DNA of 41,900 nucleotides from an uncultured Verrucomicrobiota bacterium. GTDB taxonomy: Bacteria; Verrucomicrobiota; Kiritimatiellia; CAIQIC01; Lenti-01. A program made the translations under genes and the position numbers. The stretch spans positions 1 to 41,900 of the forward strand of contig CALKWZ010000089.1 of the NCBI GenBank assembly GCA_938003985.1, read 5' to 3'. The first letter of the stretch is position 1. Each line of letters begins with the position of its first letter. Shown in pieces: positions 25,101-34,000 of this stretch. The notes under the pieces are model-generated. The model worked only from the letters and a program-made list of their open reading frames with translations. It was not told the origin of the DNA and made no database searches.

Positions 25101-28100
25101 CGAACGGCGAGGTGGAAGACTACGCCTGGAACATCCTCGGCAGCATCGGCGACTACGTCTGGGACGACCTGGATGCCGACGGCGTGCAGGAAACGAACGA
25201 GCCGCCCTTGGCCGGCGTGCGCGTGTTCATCGACCTGGACGCCGACGGGCAGTGGGATGCCGCCGAACCGGCCGCGCTGACGGCCACCAACGGCTTCTAC
25301 AGCATCGGCGGCCTGACGCCCGGCACCTACGCGGTGCGGGTGGACACCAATACGCTGTCGCTGGGGCTCGTGCCCACCTGGGACCGCGACGGCATCGGCA
25401 CCAAGCATCTCGCGTCCGTGACCCTGCTGCAGGGCGAAGTGATCCGCGACGTGGATTTCGGCTACCACATCGCCATCGCGGACATCGCCGTCCGGAAGAC
25501 GGCCGACACGAACGTCGTGAACGAAGGCGGCACCGTGGTTTTCACCGTGTCGGTCACCAACCGCGGCCCCGACGAGGCCGAAACGATCGTGGTCGGCGAC
25601 CTGTTGCCGGCGGGATTGACCTACGTTTCCGACAATCCGAGCCAGGGCATCTACGACGACGGCACGGGCGAGTGGGACGTCGGCACCTTGGCCGTGTCCA
25701 ACGGCGCCACGCTGGAGATCGAGGCCACGGCGGACCTCGGCACCGGCGGCTGGACGATCACCAACGTCGCCAGCCTGATCGAATCCATGCCGGTGGATCC
25801 GAATCCGTCCAACAACGTGGCCGCGGCCGCGGTGACGGTGCGCGGGGCGGACCTGCAGGTGCGCAAGACGGCGGACAACCTCCGGCCGGACGAAGGCGAT
25901 CCGGTCACCTTCCGGATTTCGGTGACGAACCTGGGGCCGACGGAAACCACGGGCGTGGTCATTTCCGATCCGTTGCCGTCGGGCGTGACCTATGCGTCCC
26001 ATCTGGCGAGCCTGGGGTCCTACGACGACGGGACGGGCCTGTGGACGGTGGGCGCGCTGGGCGTGGGGGCCGGCGCGTGGCTGGACGTTTCGGTCACGGT
26101 CGACGTCGGCACCCTCGGCACGGTGATCACCAACGTGGCGGCGGTGTCCGCCCAGGACCTGCCCGACCCGGTGGCGACCAACAACTCCGCGGCCGTGCGG
26201 ATCTACGTGCCGCCGCTGGTGCTGTACAAGACCGCCAGCCCGACGGGCATGGTGCAGCTGGGCGACACGATCACCTATACGGTCGTCGCGACGAACATCG
26301 GCCCGTGGGCGCACACGAACGTGACGATCGAAGACGTGGTGCCGGCGGGCACGATCTACGTGCCGGGCAGCGTGGCGTTGACGCCCTATCCGGCGCGCAG
26401 CAACACGCTCGAATCCGTCCGCGACGAATTTTCCGCGCGGACCTACACGAACCAGAACGGCGAACTGGCCTGGAGCGGCGGCTGGCAGGAAGGCGGCGAA
26501 AGCGACGGGCCGACCAACGGCCACGCGCAGGTGCTGGCCACCGGCTGGGCCAGCCTGGGCCTGTCCCGGTCCCTGGCGCGCTCCGCCGACCTGTCGCTGG
26601 CCGAAAGCGCGGAGCTTTCCTTCACGATCCGGCAGACGACCACGACGCGGACGAACAACGTCCGCGACGAGTTCGGCGCCGCGGCCTACACCAACAGCAA
26701 CGGCACGCAGTCCTGGTCCGGCAACTGGATCGAAACCGGCGACGACCTGTCCGCCACGACGGGGGACATCCTGGTCTCGGGCGGGCAGCTGTCCTTCTCC
26801 GGCCTGGAGGCCGCCGACGAGATCGGTCGCTGGGCGTCCTTCGCCGGCAACACGAACGCGACGCTTTCGTTCAGCTACGTCGGCTCGGGCCTGTCGGCCA
26901 CGCGTTCGATGAACGTCTACGTGCGCTCGAACGCGACCGACTACCTGCTGGCGAGCTACACGTCCGCCGGTTCCGGCACGGCCAGCCTGGACCTGATGCC
27001 GTACCTGGCCGCCTCCAATCGGATCGTCTTCCGCGCGGGCGGCACGGACTGGGCCAGCCAGAGCTTCACCCTGGACAACGTGAACGTGGCGCTGTCCCGG
27101 CCGATGCAGACGACGCTGGACAACGCCTACGTCGAGGTGTCCACCAACGGCGCCGACTGGACCACGCTGTTCTACGCCAACGGCAACGTCGCCGGCACGG
27201 TGGCCACCAACGTCGATTTGACGGCGTACCGGAGCCCGCAGACGACCGTGCGCTTCCGCACCACGGGCTACACCAACGCCGGCGCGCAGCTGTGGTTCGA
27301 CGACGTGGACGTCGAGCTGTCCAAGGTGCCCGGCGCGGAGGAGCTGGGCGATCCCCCGACGCTCCTGTCCGGCTGGCTGCTGGGCACGAACGAAGGCCTG
27401 CGGATCACCTACGACGTGGTCGTGGACGCGGAGACCTTCACCACCCAGATCGTCAACGTGGCGTCGGCCACGAGCGACCTGCAGCCCGATCCGGTCTGGG
27501 CCTCGGCCACGACGCGGGTGGATCTCGTCGGCGTCCAGATCGGCGATCGGGTCTGGTTCGACCTCGACAAGGACGGCATCCAGGATCCCGGCGAAACCAA
27601 CGGCATCGCCAACCTGACGATGCACCTGATGCGCACCAACGGCGCGCTCGTCCAGACCGTCCTCACCGACGAGGACGGCAACTACCTCTTCGCGCAGGTC
27701 GTGCCGGGCACCTATTTCGTCCGGGCGGTCCTGACGAACGTGTCGGAAGCGGTGACGGCGTCCCCGCGGGCGCAGGGCGGCGACGCGGCGTTGGACAGCG
27801 ATTTCACGACGAACGTCGTCGCCGGCGCGCGCTACGCGGACAGCCTTGCCGCGGAGTATCCCGACGGCACCGTCGATCTGACCGTCGATCTGGGTCTCAT
27901 GCTGGCGAGTTCCACCCGCGCCGAAATCGCCGAGGTCTGGGGCGAGTGGACGGGCGATCAAGGCCGCGTGGCGTGGCGGACGAGTTCGGAATGGGGCACC
28001 GCCGGGTTCTGCGTGTATCGCGTGGATCCGGAAAGCGGCTTGGAAACGCGCCTGAACGCCGGGCTCGTGACCGCGGCCTTCCGCGAGGACGGCGCCATCT

Positions 28101-30763
28101 ATGAACTCGTCGATCCGGCGGCAGTCGCGGGCGGGGCGGGCACCTACCGTCTCGAGGAAGTCGAATTGTCCGGTGCCGCGCTGGATCTGGGCGTCCACGC
28201 GGTCGCGTTCGGGCCGCCGCCGGCCTTCGCCCCGGCGGCGCGCGCCGCGGCCCGGGCTCCGCGCCAGGCCGTCGTCAAACTCGCGGCGCCGAAGTTGGCC
28301 GGGCCGTCGGCCGTGCTGAAGGCGACTTGGCGCGCCGAAGGCGTCTATGCGCTTGCGCTGGCGGACGTCGCCGCCGGGATGGGGCGCGATCTCGAAGACG
28401 TCCGCGCGCGGGCGGCCGCCAACGAACTGGCGTTGTTCGCGCCCGCCGGCCCGTTGCCCGCGCTCTACGACGCCGCTCGGGACCGGCTCGTGTTCCATGG
28501 GCGGGCGACGGACGATTGGTACGCGCGCGACAACGCGGTGCGGATTTCCATCGGCGCCGGCGCGGCGCTGCCGCGCCGCGAACCGGGCGCGACGGACGGC
28601 GCATCCGTCCTGCCGGTCCAGATGCGCTTCGAGGAGGATCGGTATCCGTTCGATTCCGCGGCCACCCGGCCCGAGGACTTCTATTACTGGGACTACGTGC
28701 TGGCGGCCACGAACGAAACGCCGACGTCGGTGCGCACCTTCGCGCTCGATCTGGCCGGCGCGGCCGGCGACGTCGCGCTGGCCGTGCGCCTGCAAGGCTG
28801 GTCGGCCACGGCCGCCGATCCGGACCATCGGGCGGAGTTTTTCTTCAACGGCGAGCCGGTGGGAGCCATTTCGTTCGACGGCCAGGACGTCGCGCGGGCG
28901 GAACTGGTCTTGCCGCTCGCGGCGATCCGGTCCGGCCCGAACGAACTGGCGGTCAAAGGCGTCCTGCAGCCGGGCCGTTCGCACAGCTATTTCGTCGTGG
29001 ATTGGATCGAAGCCGCGTTCCGGCGCGAACTGGTTCCGCCGGCCGCCGGCACGGCGCATTTCCGCGCGGGCGGAGCCGCCGCCGTCTCCGCCGCCGCCTT
29101 TGCGGAGCCGCTGGCGTTCGCGCTTCCCGAAGCGGGTCCGCCGGTCTGGATCGCCGACGCCGACGGCCAACTGCCCCACAAGGCCTGGGTGCCCGTGGCG
29201 TCGTCGGACGAACGCTTCGCCGTCGTCGAAGCGGAGGCGGTGCCCGTCCTGCCGCTCGAAGCCGTGAACGCCGCGCCGTGGTTCCTGGCCGAAACCAATC
29301 GCGTGGACTATCTGGTGCTGACGTCGCGCGAACTGGAAACGGCCGCGCAGGAACTGGCGGACTACCGCGCGGGGCAGGGCCTGCGCGTCGGCGTGGCGAC
29401 GTTCGAGGACGTCTGCGATTGGCTGACGGGGGGGCTGCGCACCCCCGCGGCGATTCCGGAGTTGCTCGCCTATGCGCAGGCGACCTGGGCCGAGGCCCCG
29501 TGGCTGCTGGTGTTGGCCGGCAACGGGCACTACGACTATCTCAATGCCATCAACGCCGAGCCCAACCACGTGCCGCCGCTGCTGCGGGAAACGATCGACG
29601 GCCTGTTCGCGGCCGACGGGTTGCTGGCCGATGGCGACGGCGACGGCGCGCCGGACGTGGCCGTCGGCCGGCTGCCCGCGCTGACCGCCGCGGATTTGGC
29701 GGCGATGATCGCCAAGATCCAGGCCCATGAGCAGGGCTTCGGGGAAGCGTGGCAGGGCGAATGGGTGTTGGCGTCCGACGCCGCCGACGCCGGCGCAGGC
29801 GATTTCCGCGCCGCCAACGACCGGCTCGCGGCGCTGGCCGGCGACCGGCATCCGGTGGCCGCGCGCGTCGATCTGGATGTCCAGGCCATCGCTCCCGCCC
29901 GCGCGGTTCTGACCAACCGTTTCGCGAAGGGCGCGGGTTTCATCCACTACACCGGCCACGGCGGGCGCGACAACTTCAGTTCCCGGAAACTGCTGACGGG
30001 CGCGGACGTGGCCAAGATGGTCAATCCGACGCGTCCGCCCGTCGCCGTGGCCTTGAGCTGCTTGGTCGGGCGCTACGAAGCGCCCGGCGTGAACAGCCTC
30101 GGCGAACTCCTGCTGCGCCGGTCGGGCGGGGGCGCCGTCGCCGTCTGGGGGCCGTCGGGGATGTCGCGCAACGATCCGGCCGCGGAATTGGGCGAAGCTT
30201 TCTACCGCGCCGTGCTGCAAGAGGGCGTCGGCACGCTCGGCCCCGCCATTCTGCGCGCCCAGCGGTCGCTGGCCGGCGACCGGTTCTCCGCCGACACGTT
30301 CGCCATCTACAATCTGCTGGGCGATCCGGCCCTGCGCGTCGCCAACAACGCCGGCGAGTTTTCCGCAACCGACTCTTTCGCCCAGTGGCGGTGGGAACGG
30401 CTGGCGCCGGCCGAACTGGCCGCGGCGGAATTCGACCCGGCTGCGCCGGGACTGTTTGCCGAGTACGCGCTGGGCGACGCGGAACCCCTCGAAGCCGAAC
30501 TGCCGGAATTCGGCTATGCGCTGCCCGAAGAGGGCGCGGAAGACGGCTTCATCCTGCGCTGGAAGCGGCGCATCCGGCGGGCCGACGTCGAATACCGCCT
30601 GTTCCTCTCGCCCGATCTGGAAGGCTGGTCGGACGATCCGGCCCGCCTCGAGGAAGTCGGCGCCGATCCCGATCCGGACGGCGTCATGGAAACCGTGCGC
30701 ACCCGCGTGAAACGCGGCGCAGCCGAACGCACGTTCCTCGGCATCCGCGCCAAGAAGAAGTAG
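19106..30763 (+). CDS. Giant secreted multidomain surface protein with C25 (gingipain-like) peptidase domain
   Basis: The 3,885-residue protein has a signal peptide (cleavage likely after about residue 31, AWG/Q). Order: N-terminal domain and a DUF11-like domain to about 528; SdrD-B domain at 529-650; a beta region to 960; seven SdrD-B domains starting near 963, 1088, 1207, 1328, 1442, 1571 and 1695; a GEVED domain at 1836-2005; SdrD-B at 2012; three DUF11 domains from 2122, the third interrupted by two VRDEF modules (2438, 2519); SdrD-B at 2809; then an Fn3-like and C25 region from 2932. The SdrD-B repeats carry LNGDG-type calcium loops. The catalytic pair is His3618 (IHYTGHGG) and Cys3652 (ALSCLVGRY). 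The end is a beta domain of a kind common in verrucomicrobial secreted proteins. Inferred role: a protease displayed on a long calcium-stiffened stalk, for adhesion or polymer breakdown. Confidence 0.88.
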   Translation: MRKGLSISIRLGHILLAGGWMGWAGTPTAWGQLRIEVIAAYNLVVDSNVESPSTYAPRAAYLGATYHNDGTNALTDVWAYIGDYAAGTPGTYPSRAHPPLNGPLPGDEFALTHEGGALGAADATRYLGTIEPGGSVTVYWLVSYPNLDEDGQTVTGGIKPDDDLWLRYDVWGTARDGATPLEESQTRTVTMRNEISAMANKIFPNGANKVPQEYLDLLQLYEPSWTNTADDGTPGTSISTEGVWYDLGNVGAGFDNDGDLIPDRNAWLQPVGDAGLFDPSCFRLVHTYALVIVKLNDGTEQILQAENQLYFQNLPDNNRGAVGYVRYEFLSLRGGCASMLTPYQEVASGYDNEKFNGDYGATLGQGLSSGTSRVDIAKSAEPATTRAGSNVVYSISYTNSGTVSVGRPDLYLPLVLQDSVPDGTTYVAGSATNGNVAPAGAGYVVYYSTNHGASWTAVEPVPASAVTDVQWWLSEPLASGEAGLGSFAVTVADPFTNASPIVENVAGLSLGDTLPFATNSTTTFIQGVNALGDRVWRDDGAGGGLLGNQAQDGAETGITGVTVRLYYDLDGNGVADPGEPLVGTTETDATGTYGFADLPDGDYVVAVDAADAELPAGYTPTTPTTWAIDLDAARANANAVTNLTADFGFAPALTLEKTLVSTNAFREGQYATYHLTVSNNLPGDGTGNGTLATYTAWATNGGAGATEWLNYPAAYTPPGPDGIYASNQFAAASKPFGLTNFPVGVQNGGVSNVALLMPIAVTPGFDSDDTLEIQVDRIAPAARIYTQTYLATSLASGTWTIPMTGTFAWAWADFATNYSVKLIASKNAGAAGTGWLQVDAVGFRIQSDQITGVASSLNTLQPVPLTDQYDADLMEFVSAVPPPTTAATAGVWPDTAGTLTWSDVGPIYPGGTSTVAVTFKLREPHFSTETEAINAAWVTNALIQSGLPANGATSTVSRILAPAATLGDTVWRDLNGDGVQNETNMGIANVAVSLTPPAGIDLGNGPGAAVTNWTDASGFYLFESIPQTGVYTVRVVTATLPGGAGVNTYDERGAYDSTAAVYLDVYAATNGTNNLHLTTDFGYQTQTTIEGTLWHDWDRGGETNREAGEDWLTNVTVYLCASPSPCGPGASIATNATTTNGFFRFVGSYTGSYTVLVATNTGMLGEGAWNLSWDTDGTNTQNHVGVTVVSGGVARADFSYWRGGSYALGDTVFYDWDGNGVQSNAFEEGIPDVTVYLYEDADGDGTVDVGVDAFIASAVTASNGVYLFTNLFATNTYLVYVDRTDPDLPGSYAVTGDPWGALDARSVATITNASRLDQDFGFQPTGSGSIGDLVWKDLNGDGLQSGAQEAGISNVLVSLYADFDGDGIYVLLQTTNTSSAGAYLFSGLPAGAYRVAVDAADADLPAGPFGNVYYPTTATSVDVVLGGGNAYLDADFGFAPYGAIGDTVFWDANRNGTQDYSEEGVAGVEVRLYADANGNGVYDLGETLVTNATTDAAGNYLFSGLLPDDYVVWVVTTNGPLAGAAQTADPNSDGYACADVNNVVPCDDQYGLALGNGQNFMGADFGYAPPGVIGDRLWVDTDDDGVQDPGENGIAYVSVVLWSNGTAVATNETDADGYYYFSDLPDGTWSVTVLTNDADFPPGLAQTFDPDGILDDAGSAIVISGGVVTSVGGAPCTNCDLAIDFGYRYSGNNSLSGTIGFDAAPYDGVLNGTNASGPATNEVPYAGVPVYLYLWNDDGDGIVEPGETVAVASTTTATNGDYAFTGLPAGDGDDRYVVASAAPENYLKLTTTNGSIAGASVVETTNAQGSTVSAYLTVPVAPAIVGMDFAYRSTRNYDYGDLPESYDTLLPGGARHVVVSSNLYLGATVDVEANGQPAAGADGDDLGGADDEDGVELLGVWQDGAAGGTLEVAVGAGTGWLVGYFDFNGDGDFADFGELAINQAASSTGGTNADGVYAISVDVPPGTINAATTTALNARFRLFPAAPALPELAFAGTAANGEVEDYAWNILGSIGDYVWDDLDADGVQETNEPPLAGVRVFIDLDADGQWDAAEPAALTATNGFYSIGGLTPGTYAVRVDTNTLSLGLVPTWDRDGIGTKHLASVTLLQGEVIRDVDFGYHIAIADIAVRKTADTNVVNEGGTVVFTVSVTNRGPDEAETIVVGDLLPAGLTYVSDNPSQGIYDDGTGEWDVGTLAVSNGATLEIEATADLGTGGWTITNVASLIESMPVDPNPSNNVAAAAVTVRGADLQVRKTADNLRPDEGDPVTFRISVTNLGPTETTGVVISDPLPSGVTYASHLASLGSYDDGTGLWTVGALGVGAGAWLDVSVTVDVGTLGTVITNVAAVSAQDLPDPVATNNSAAVRIYVPPLVLYKTASPTGMVQLGDTITYTVVATNIGPWAHTNVTIEDVVPAGTIYVPGSVALTPYPARSNTLESVRDEFSARTYTNQNGELAWSGGWQEGGESDGPTNGHAQVLATGWASLGLSRSLARSADLSLAESAELSFTIRQTTTTRTNNVRDEFGAAAYTNSNGTQSWSGNWIETGDDLSATTGDILVSGGQLSFSGLEAADEIGRWASFAGNTNATLSFSYVGSGLSATRSMNVYVRSNATDYLLASYTSAGSGTASLDLMPYLAASNRIVFRAGGTDWASQSFTLDNVNVALSRPMQTTLDNAYVEVSTNGADWTTLFYANGNVAGTVATNVDLTAYRSPQTTVRFRTTGYTNAGAQLWFDDVDVELSKVPGAEELGDPPTLLSGWLLGTNEGLRITYDVVVDAETFTTQIVNVASATSDLQPDPVWASATTRVDLVGVQIGDRVWFDLDKDGIQDPGETNGIANLTMHLMRTNGALVQTVLTDEDGNYLFAQVVPGTYFVRAVLTNVSEAVTASPRAQGGDAALDSDFTTNVVAGARYADSLAAEYPDGTVDLTVDLGLMLASSTRAEIAEVWGEWTGDQGRVAWRTSSEWGTAGFCVYRVDPESGLETRLNAGLVTAAFREDGAIYELVDPAAVAGGAGTYRLEEVELSGAALDLGVHAVAFGPPPAFAPAARAAARAPRQAVVKLAAPKLAGPSAVLKATWRAEGVYALALADVAAGMGRDLEDVRARAAANELALFAPAGPLPALYDAARDRLVFHGRATDDWYARDNAVRISIGAGAALPRREPGATDGASVLPVQMRFEEDRYPFDSAATRPEDFYYWDYVLAATNETPTSVRTFALDLAGAAGDVALAVRLQGWSATAADPDHRAEFFFNGEPVGAISFDGQDVARAELVLPLAAIRSGPNELAVKGVLQPGRSHSYFVVDWIEAAFRRELVPPAAGTAHFRAGGAAAVSAAAFAEPLAFALPEAGPPVWIADADGQLPHKAWVPVASSDERFAVVEAEAVPVLPLEAVNAAPWFLAETNRVDYLVLTSRELETAAQELADYRAGQGLRVGVATFEDVCDWLTGGLRTPAAIPELLAYAQATWAEAPWLLVLAGNGHYDYLNAINAEPNHVPPLLRETIDGLFAADGLLADGDGDGAPDVAVGRLPALTAADLAAMIAKIQAHEQGFGEAWQGEWVLASDAADAGAGDFRAANDRLAALAGDRHPVAARVDLDVQAIAPARAVLTNRFAKGAGFIHYTGHGGRDNFSSRKLLTGADVAKMVNPTRPPVAVALSCLVGRYEAPGVNSLGELLLRRSGGGAVAVWGPSGMSRNDPAAELGEAFYRAVLQEGVGTLGPAILRAQRSLAGDRFSADTFAIYNLLGDPALRVANNAGEFSATDSFAQWRWERLAPAELAAAEFDPAAPGLFAEYALGDAEPLEAELPEFGYALPEEGAEDGFILRWKRRIRRADVEYRLFLSPDLEGWSDDPARLEEVGADPDPDGVMETVRTRVKRGAAERTFLGIRAKKK

Positions 30764-30767
30764 CCTC

Positions 30768-30784
30768 GCCGGCAAATCGCCGGC
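30768..30784. terminator. Short hairpin after the first giant gene
   Basis: GCCGGC (30768-30773) and GCCGGC (30779-30784) pair around AAATC, 5 bases after the stop codon. There is no T run, so this is only a weak terminator candidate. Confidence 0.25.
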
Positions 30785-30856
30785 TCGCCGTCCGCTTTCC
30801 CAGCTCCGGGAGTCTGAATTCACGCGGGAGCACGCGATACGTCACACGGGGCAAAA

Positions 30857-30955
30857 ATATTAATAATATCATAATAATAATTGTCAATCCATTGACATAA
30901 TTATATGCTACTACCTAATAGTAAAATAGATGGGATATTAATAATATCATAATAA
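30857..30955 (+). promoter_or_regulatory. A+T-rich promoter region with 21-bp direct repeats and an operator over the -35
   Basis: A 21-bp sequence is repeated exactly at 30857-30877 and 30935-30955. Between the copies lies a perfect -35 (TTGACA, 30892-30897), 18 bases from TAATAG (30916-30921), a fair -10. The -35 is the right half of an inverted repeat TGTCAAT-CC-ATTGACA (30882-30897), an operator-like site that a bound repressor would use to block RNA polymerase. The predicted transcript would start near 30928 and have a leader of about 115 bases before the second giant gene. The stretch 30764-31044 holds no gene. Confidence 0.6.
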
Positions 30956-30999
30956 ATATTCGAATAATTGGTTGAAAATGGCCCAATATCGCCCTATTT

Positions 31000-31026
31000 T
31001 AACAATGTCTAACAGAATCCTAACAA
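31000..31026 (+). promoter_or_regulatory. Three TAACA direct repeats, helically phased
   Basis: TTAACA, CTAACA and CTAACA boxes have their TAACA words at 31000, 31010 and 31021, that is 10 and 11 bp apart. This is the layout bound by dimers of OmpR-family regulators; the boxes resemble Bacillus Pho boxes. AACAGAA (31011-31017) and TTCTGTT (31029-31035) could also pair as a 7-bp hairpin in the leader just before the start codon at 31045. Confidence 0.4.
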
Positions 31027-31044
31027 TCTTCTGTTGGGCACGGG

Positions 31045-34000
31045 ATGAAGATGAGGCGAGCGATCCACAGCGTAACCCCGACGAGGCATCTGATCCGGAT
31101 GCTGGGGATCGGCGCTTGGATCTGCGCGGGGGCGGGGGTGGGTGTCGCAAGCGCTCCGGCGGGGGCACCGGCGGCGGGGTGGACGGATGTTGCCGAGGTG
31201 CGGGGCGTCTGGGAAGAAAACGAAGGGCGCGTGGTTTGGCGGACAGGCACCGCCTGGGGTTCCGCGGGATTCCACGTGGTTCGGATCGATCCGATTTCGG
31301 GCGCCGAAACCGTTCTGAACGAAACGCTGCTGCCGTTCGCGTTCCATGATCCCGCCGCCGCCTATGCGGTGACGGATCCCGAAGCGGTCGCCGGCGGCCA
31401 AGGCCTGTATCGAATCGCGGAAACGACCCTGGCCGGCGAAACCAACGATCTGGGAACGTTCGCGGTTGAATTCGCGCCGCCGCCGAAGGCCGTGCGGGCC
31501 GCGGCGCCGAAAGCCGCGTTGCCGAAAACGGTCGGGCCGGCCGACGCGCTGAAAGTGCGGGTGCGCACGGAAGGCATCTATGCCGTCGCGCTCGAATCCG
31601 TCGCCGCCGGCCTGGGAATCGAGACCGCGGCCGCGCAGGCGCTGGCGGCGGAAGGCTTGCTGCAGCTGACCTGCCAGGGCCGGCCGGTCCCGGCGCTCCA
31701 CGACGCGGCGCGCGGCCGACTGACGTTCTTTGGCCAGGCCTCCACGAACTGGTACGCGCGCGACAACGCCTACGTGATCCGGGCCGCGGCCGGCGCGGCC
31801 ATGCCGCGCCGCGCGCCGGGCGCGGCGGACGGCGTCGCGGCGTTGCCCACGGCGATCCGTTTCGAGGACGACGTGTTCGCGTTCAACGGCGCGGTGGAAC
31901 GTCCGGCCGACTACTACTACTGGAACTTCGTCGTCGCTGCCGTCGATCCCGCCACCAACCGCGTGGATTTTCCGTTCGCGCTGGAAGGCTACGCCGGCGG
32001 GGCGCTGACGCTCAAGGTGGACGTGCAGGGCTGGTCGAAGACCACGACCCGCAATCCCGACCACCGCGCGGAATATTATCTGAACGGCACGCTCGTGGGC
32101 ACGAACGCCTTCGACGACCAGCTCGCGGCGACGGCGACGCTGGCGATTCCGGCCGGCGTGGCCGCCAGCGGCGCCAACGTGCTGACGGTGCGCGGCGCGC
32201 TGACCAACGCAAGCCAGTACAGCTATTTCGTGGTGGACGGTTTCACGGCGGAATACGTCCGGCAGCTGGTCCCGGGCGCGGGCACCGCGTTCGTGCGCGC
32301 CGGCGGGGCCGCCGCGGTCTCCGCCGCCGCCTACGCGGAGCCGCTGGCGTTCGCGCTGGATGCGGCGGGCAATCCGACCTGGATCGCGGACGAAAACGGC
32401 GGCTTGCCGGAGAAGGCCTGGGCGACCGCGTCCACGAACGAGCGGTTCGCGGTGGCCGAAGCGGCCGCGGTACCGTGTCTGGCGCCGGAACCGGCGGCGG
32501 CCGACGCCTGGTTCCTGGCGGAAACGAACCGCATCGACTATTTGGTGCTGACCTCGCGCGCCCTGGCGCCGGCGGCGCAGGAATTGGCGGACTACCGCGC
32601 GGGCCAAGGCCTGCGCGCGGGCGTGGCGATCTTCGAAGACGTCTGCGACCTGCTGGCCGGCGGCCTGCGCACGCCGGAGGCGATTCCCGCCTTGGTGCGC
32701 TACGCGGCAGCGACGTGGGCGGAATCGCCGCGGATGCTGGTGCTGGCCGGCAACGGGCACTACGACTTTCTCGAATCGATGGGCACGGAACCCAACCACC
32801 TGCCGCCGCTGCTCCGCCAGACCTACGACGGGCTGTTTTCCTCGGACGAACTGTTGGCGGATGCCGGCGGCGACGAGCTGCCCGACGTGGCGGTGGGGCG
32901 CCTGCCGGCCTGCACCGCGGCGGAACTGTCGGCGATGGTCGCGAAAATCCGGGCCTACGAGGCGGAAGCCGGCGCCGCCTGGCAGAACCAGCTGGCGTTC
33001 GCGAACGACAAGGCCGACGCCGCCGGCGACTTTGCGGCCTCCGTCGCGCGCTTCACGAACCTGGTGCAGAATCCGTTTTCGGTATCCGCCCGCGCCAATC
33101 TGGACGTGCAGGCGATCGCCCCCGCGCGCGCGGCGTTTCTGGGGGCGTTCAGCAACGGCGCGGGCGTCGTGCACTACACGGGGCACGGCACCAGCGTCAA
33201 GCTGAGCGGGCAGGGCTTGCTGACGGCGGCGGACGTCGGCGTCATGACCAACGCGCGCACGCCGTTCGCGGCAATGTTGTGCTGCCTGGCCGGCCACTTC
33301 GACGCGCCCGCGGTCAACAGCTTGGCCGAGCTGCTGATGCAGCGGGCGGCTGGCGGCGCGGTCGCGGTTTGGGCGTCGTCGGCCCTGCCGCTGAACGCGC
33401 CGGCGACGGATCTGGGCGAGGCGTTCTATCGCCGGGTGCTCCAGGAGCGCAAGGGACCGATCGGTCGCGCCCTGCTGGAAGCCCGACGCTCGCTGCCCGG
33501 CGACATTTTCACGAAAAACACTTTTGCGACCTACAACCTGCTGGGCGATCCGGCCCTGCGAATCCTCGGCAACGATCCGGCGACCGTCCCGGACACCGCG
33601 GCGCAGGTTTTTCTGGGCCGTCTTTCGCAGTCCTGCGATTTCACCCCGCGCGCCGCGACGGCCACGACGCTGCCGGCGGGACTGGCGATCAAGTTCACCT
33701 ACGACGGCCAAGCGACGCCGCCGACGCTGCCGGGCAGCTATGCCGTGACGGCTTCCGTCGCCACGGCCTACTACGCGGGCTCCGCGACCGGCACGTTGGT
33801 CGTCGCCAAGGTGCCGGCGGCGGTGACGCTGGGGAATCTGCAGCAGACCTACGACGGATCGCCGCGCGTCGCCACGGCCGCAACCGACCCCGCAGGCCTG
33901 GCCGTGCGCTTCACCTATAGCGGCGACGCCAACCCGCCCACGGCGGCGGGCAACTACTGGGTCGTGGCCGCGGTGGACGATCCGGTCTGGACCGGCGGGG

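Noticed and set aside
21560..30823. An open frame of 3,087 codons on the minus strand, opposite the first giant gene (and 1,675 codons at 31009-36036 opposite the second)
   Set aside because: It is codon-aligned with the real gene, so it stays open simply because TTA, CTA and TCA codons are avoided in a G+C-rich gene. Its product is rich in Arg, His and Val with no domain, signal peptide or upstream ribosome binding site.
30813..30826. GAGTCTGAATTCA resembling the GAATTC-type palindromic elements
   Set aside because: Only about a dozen bases match, with no inverted partner or core, so chance is likely.
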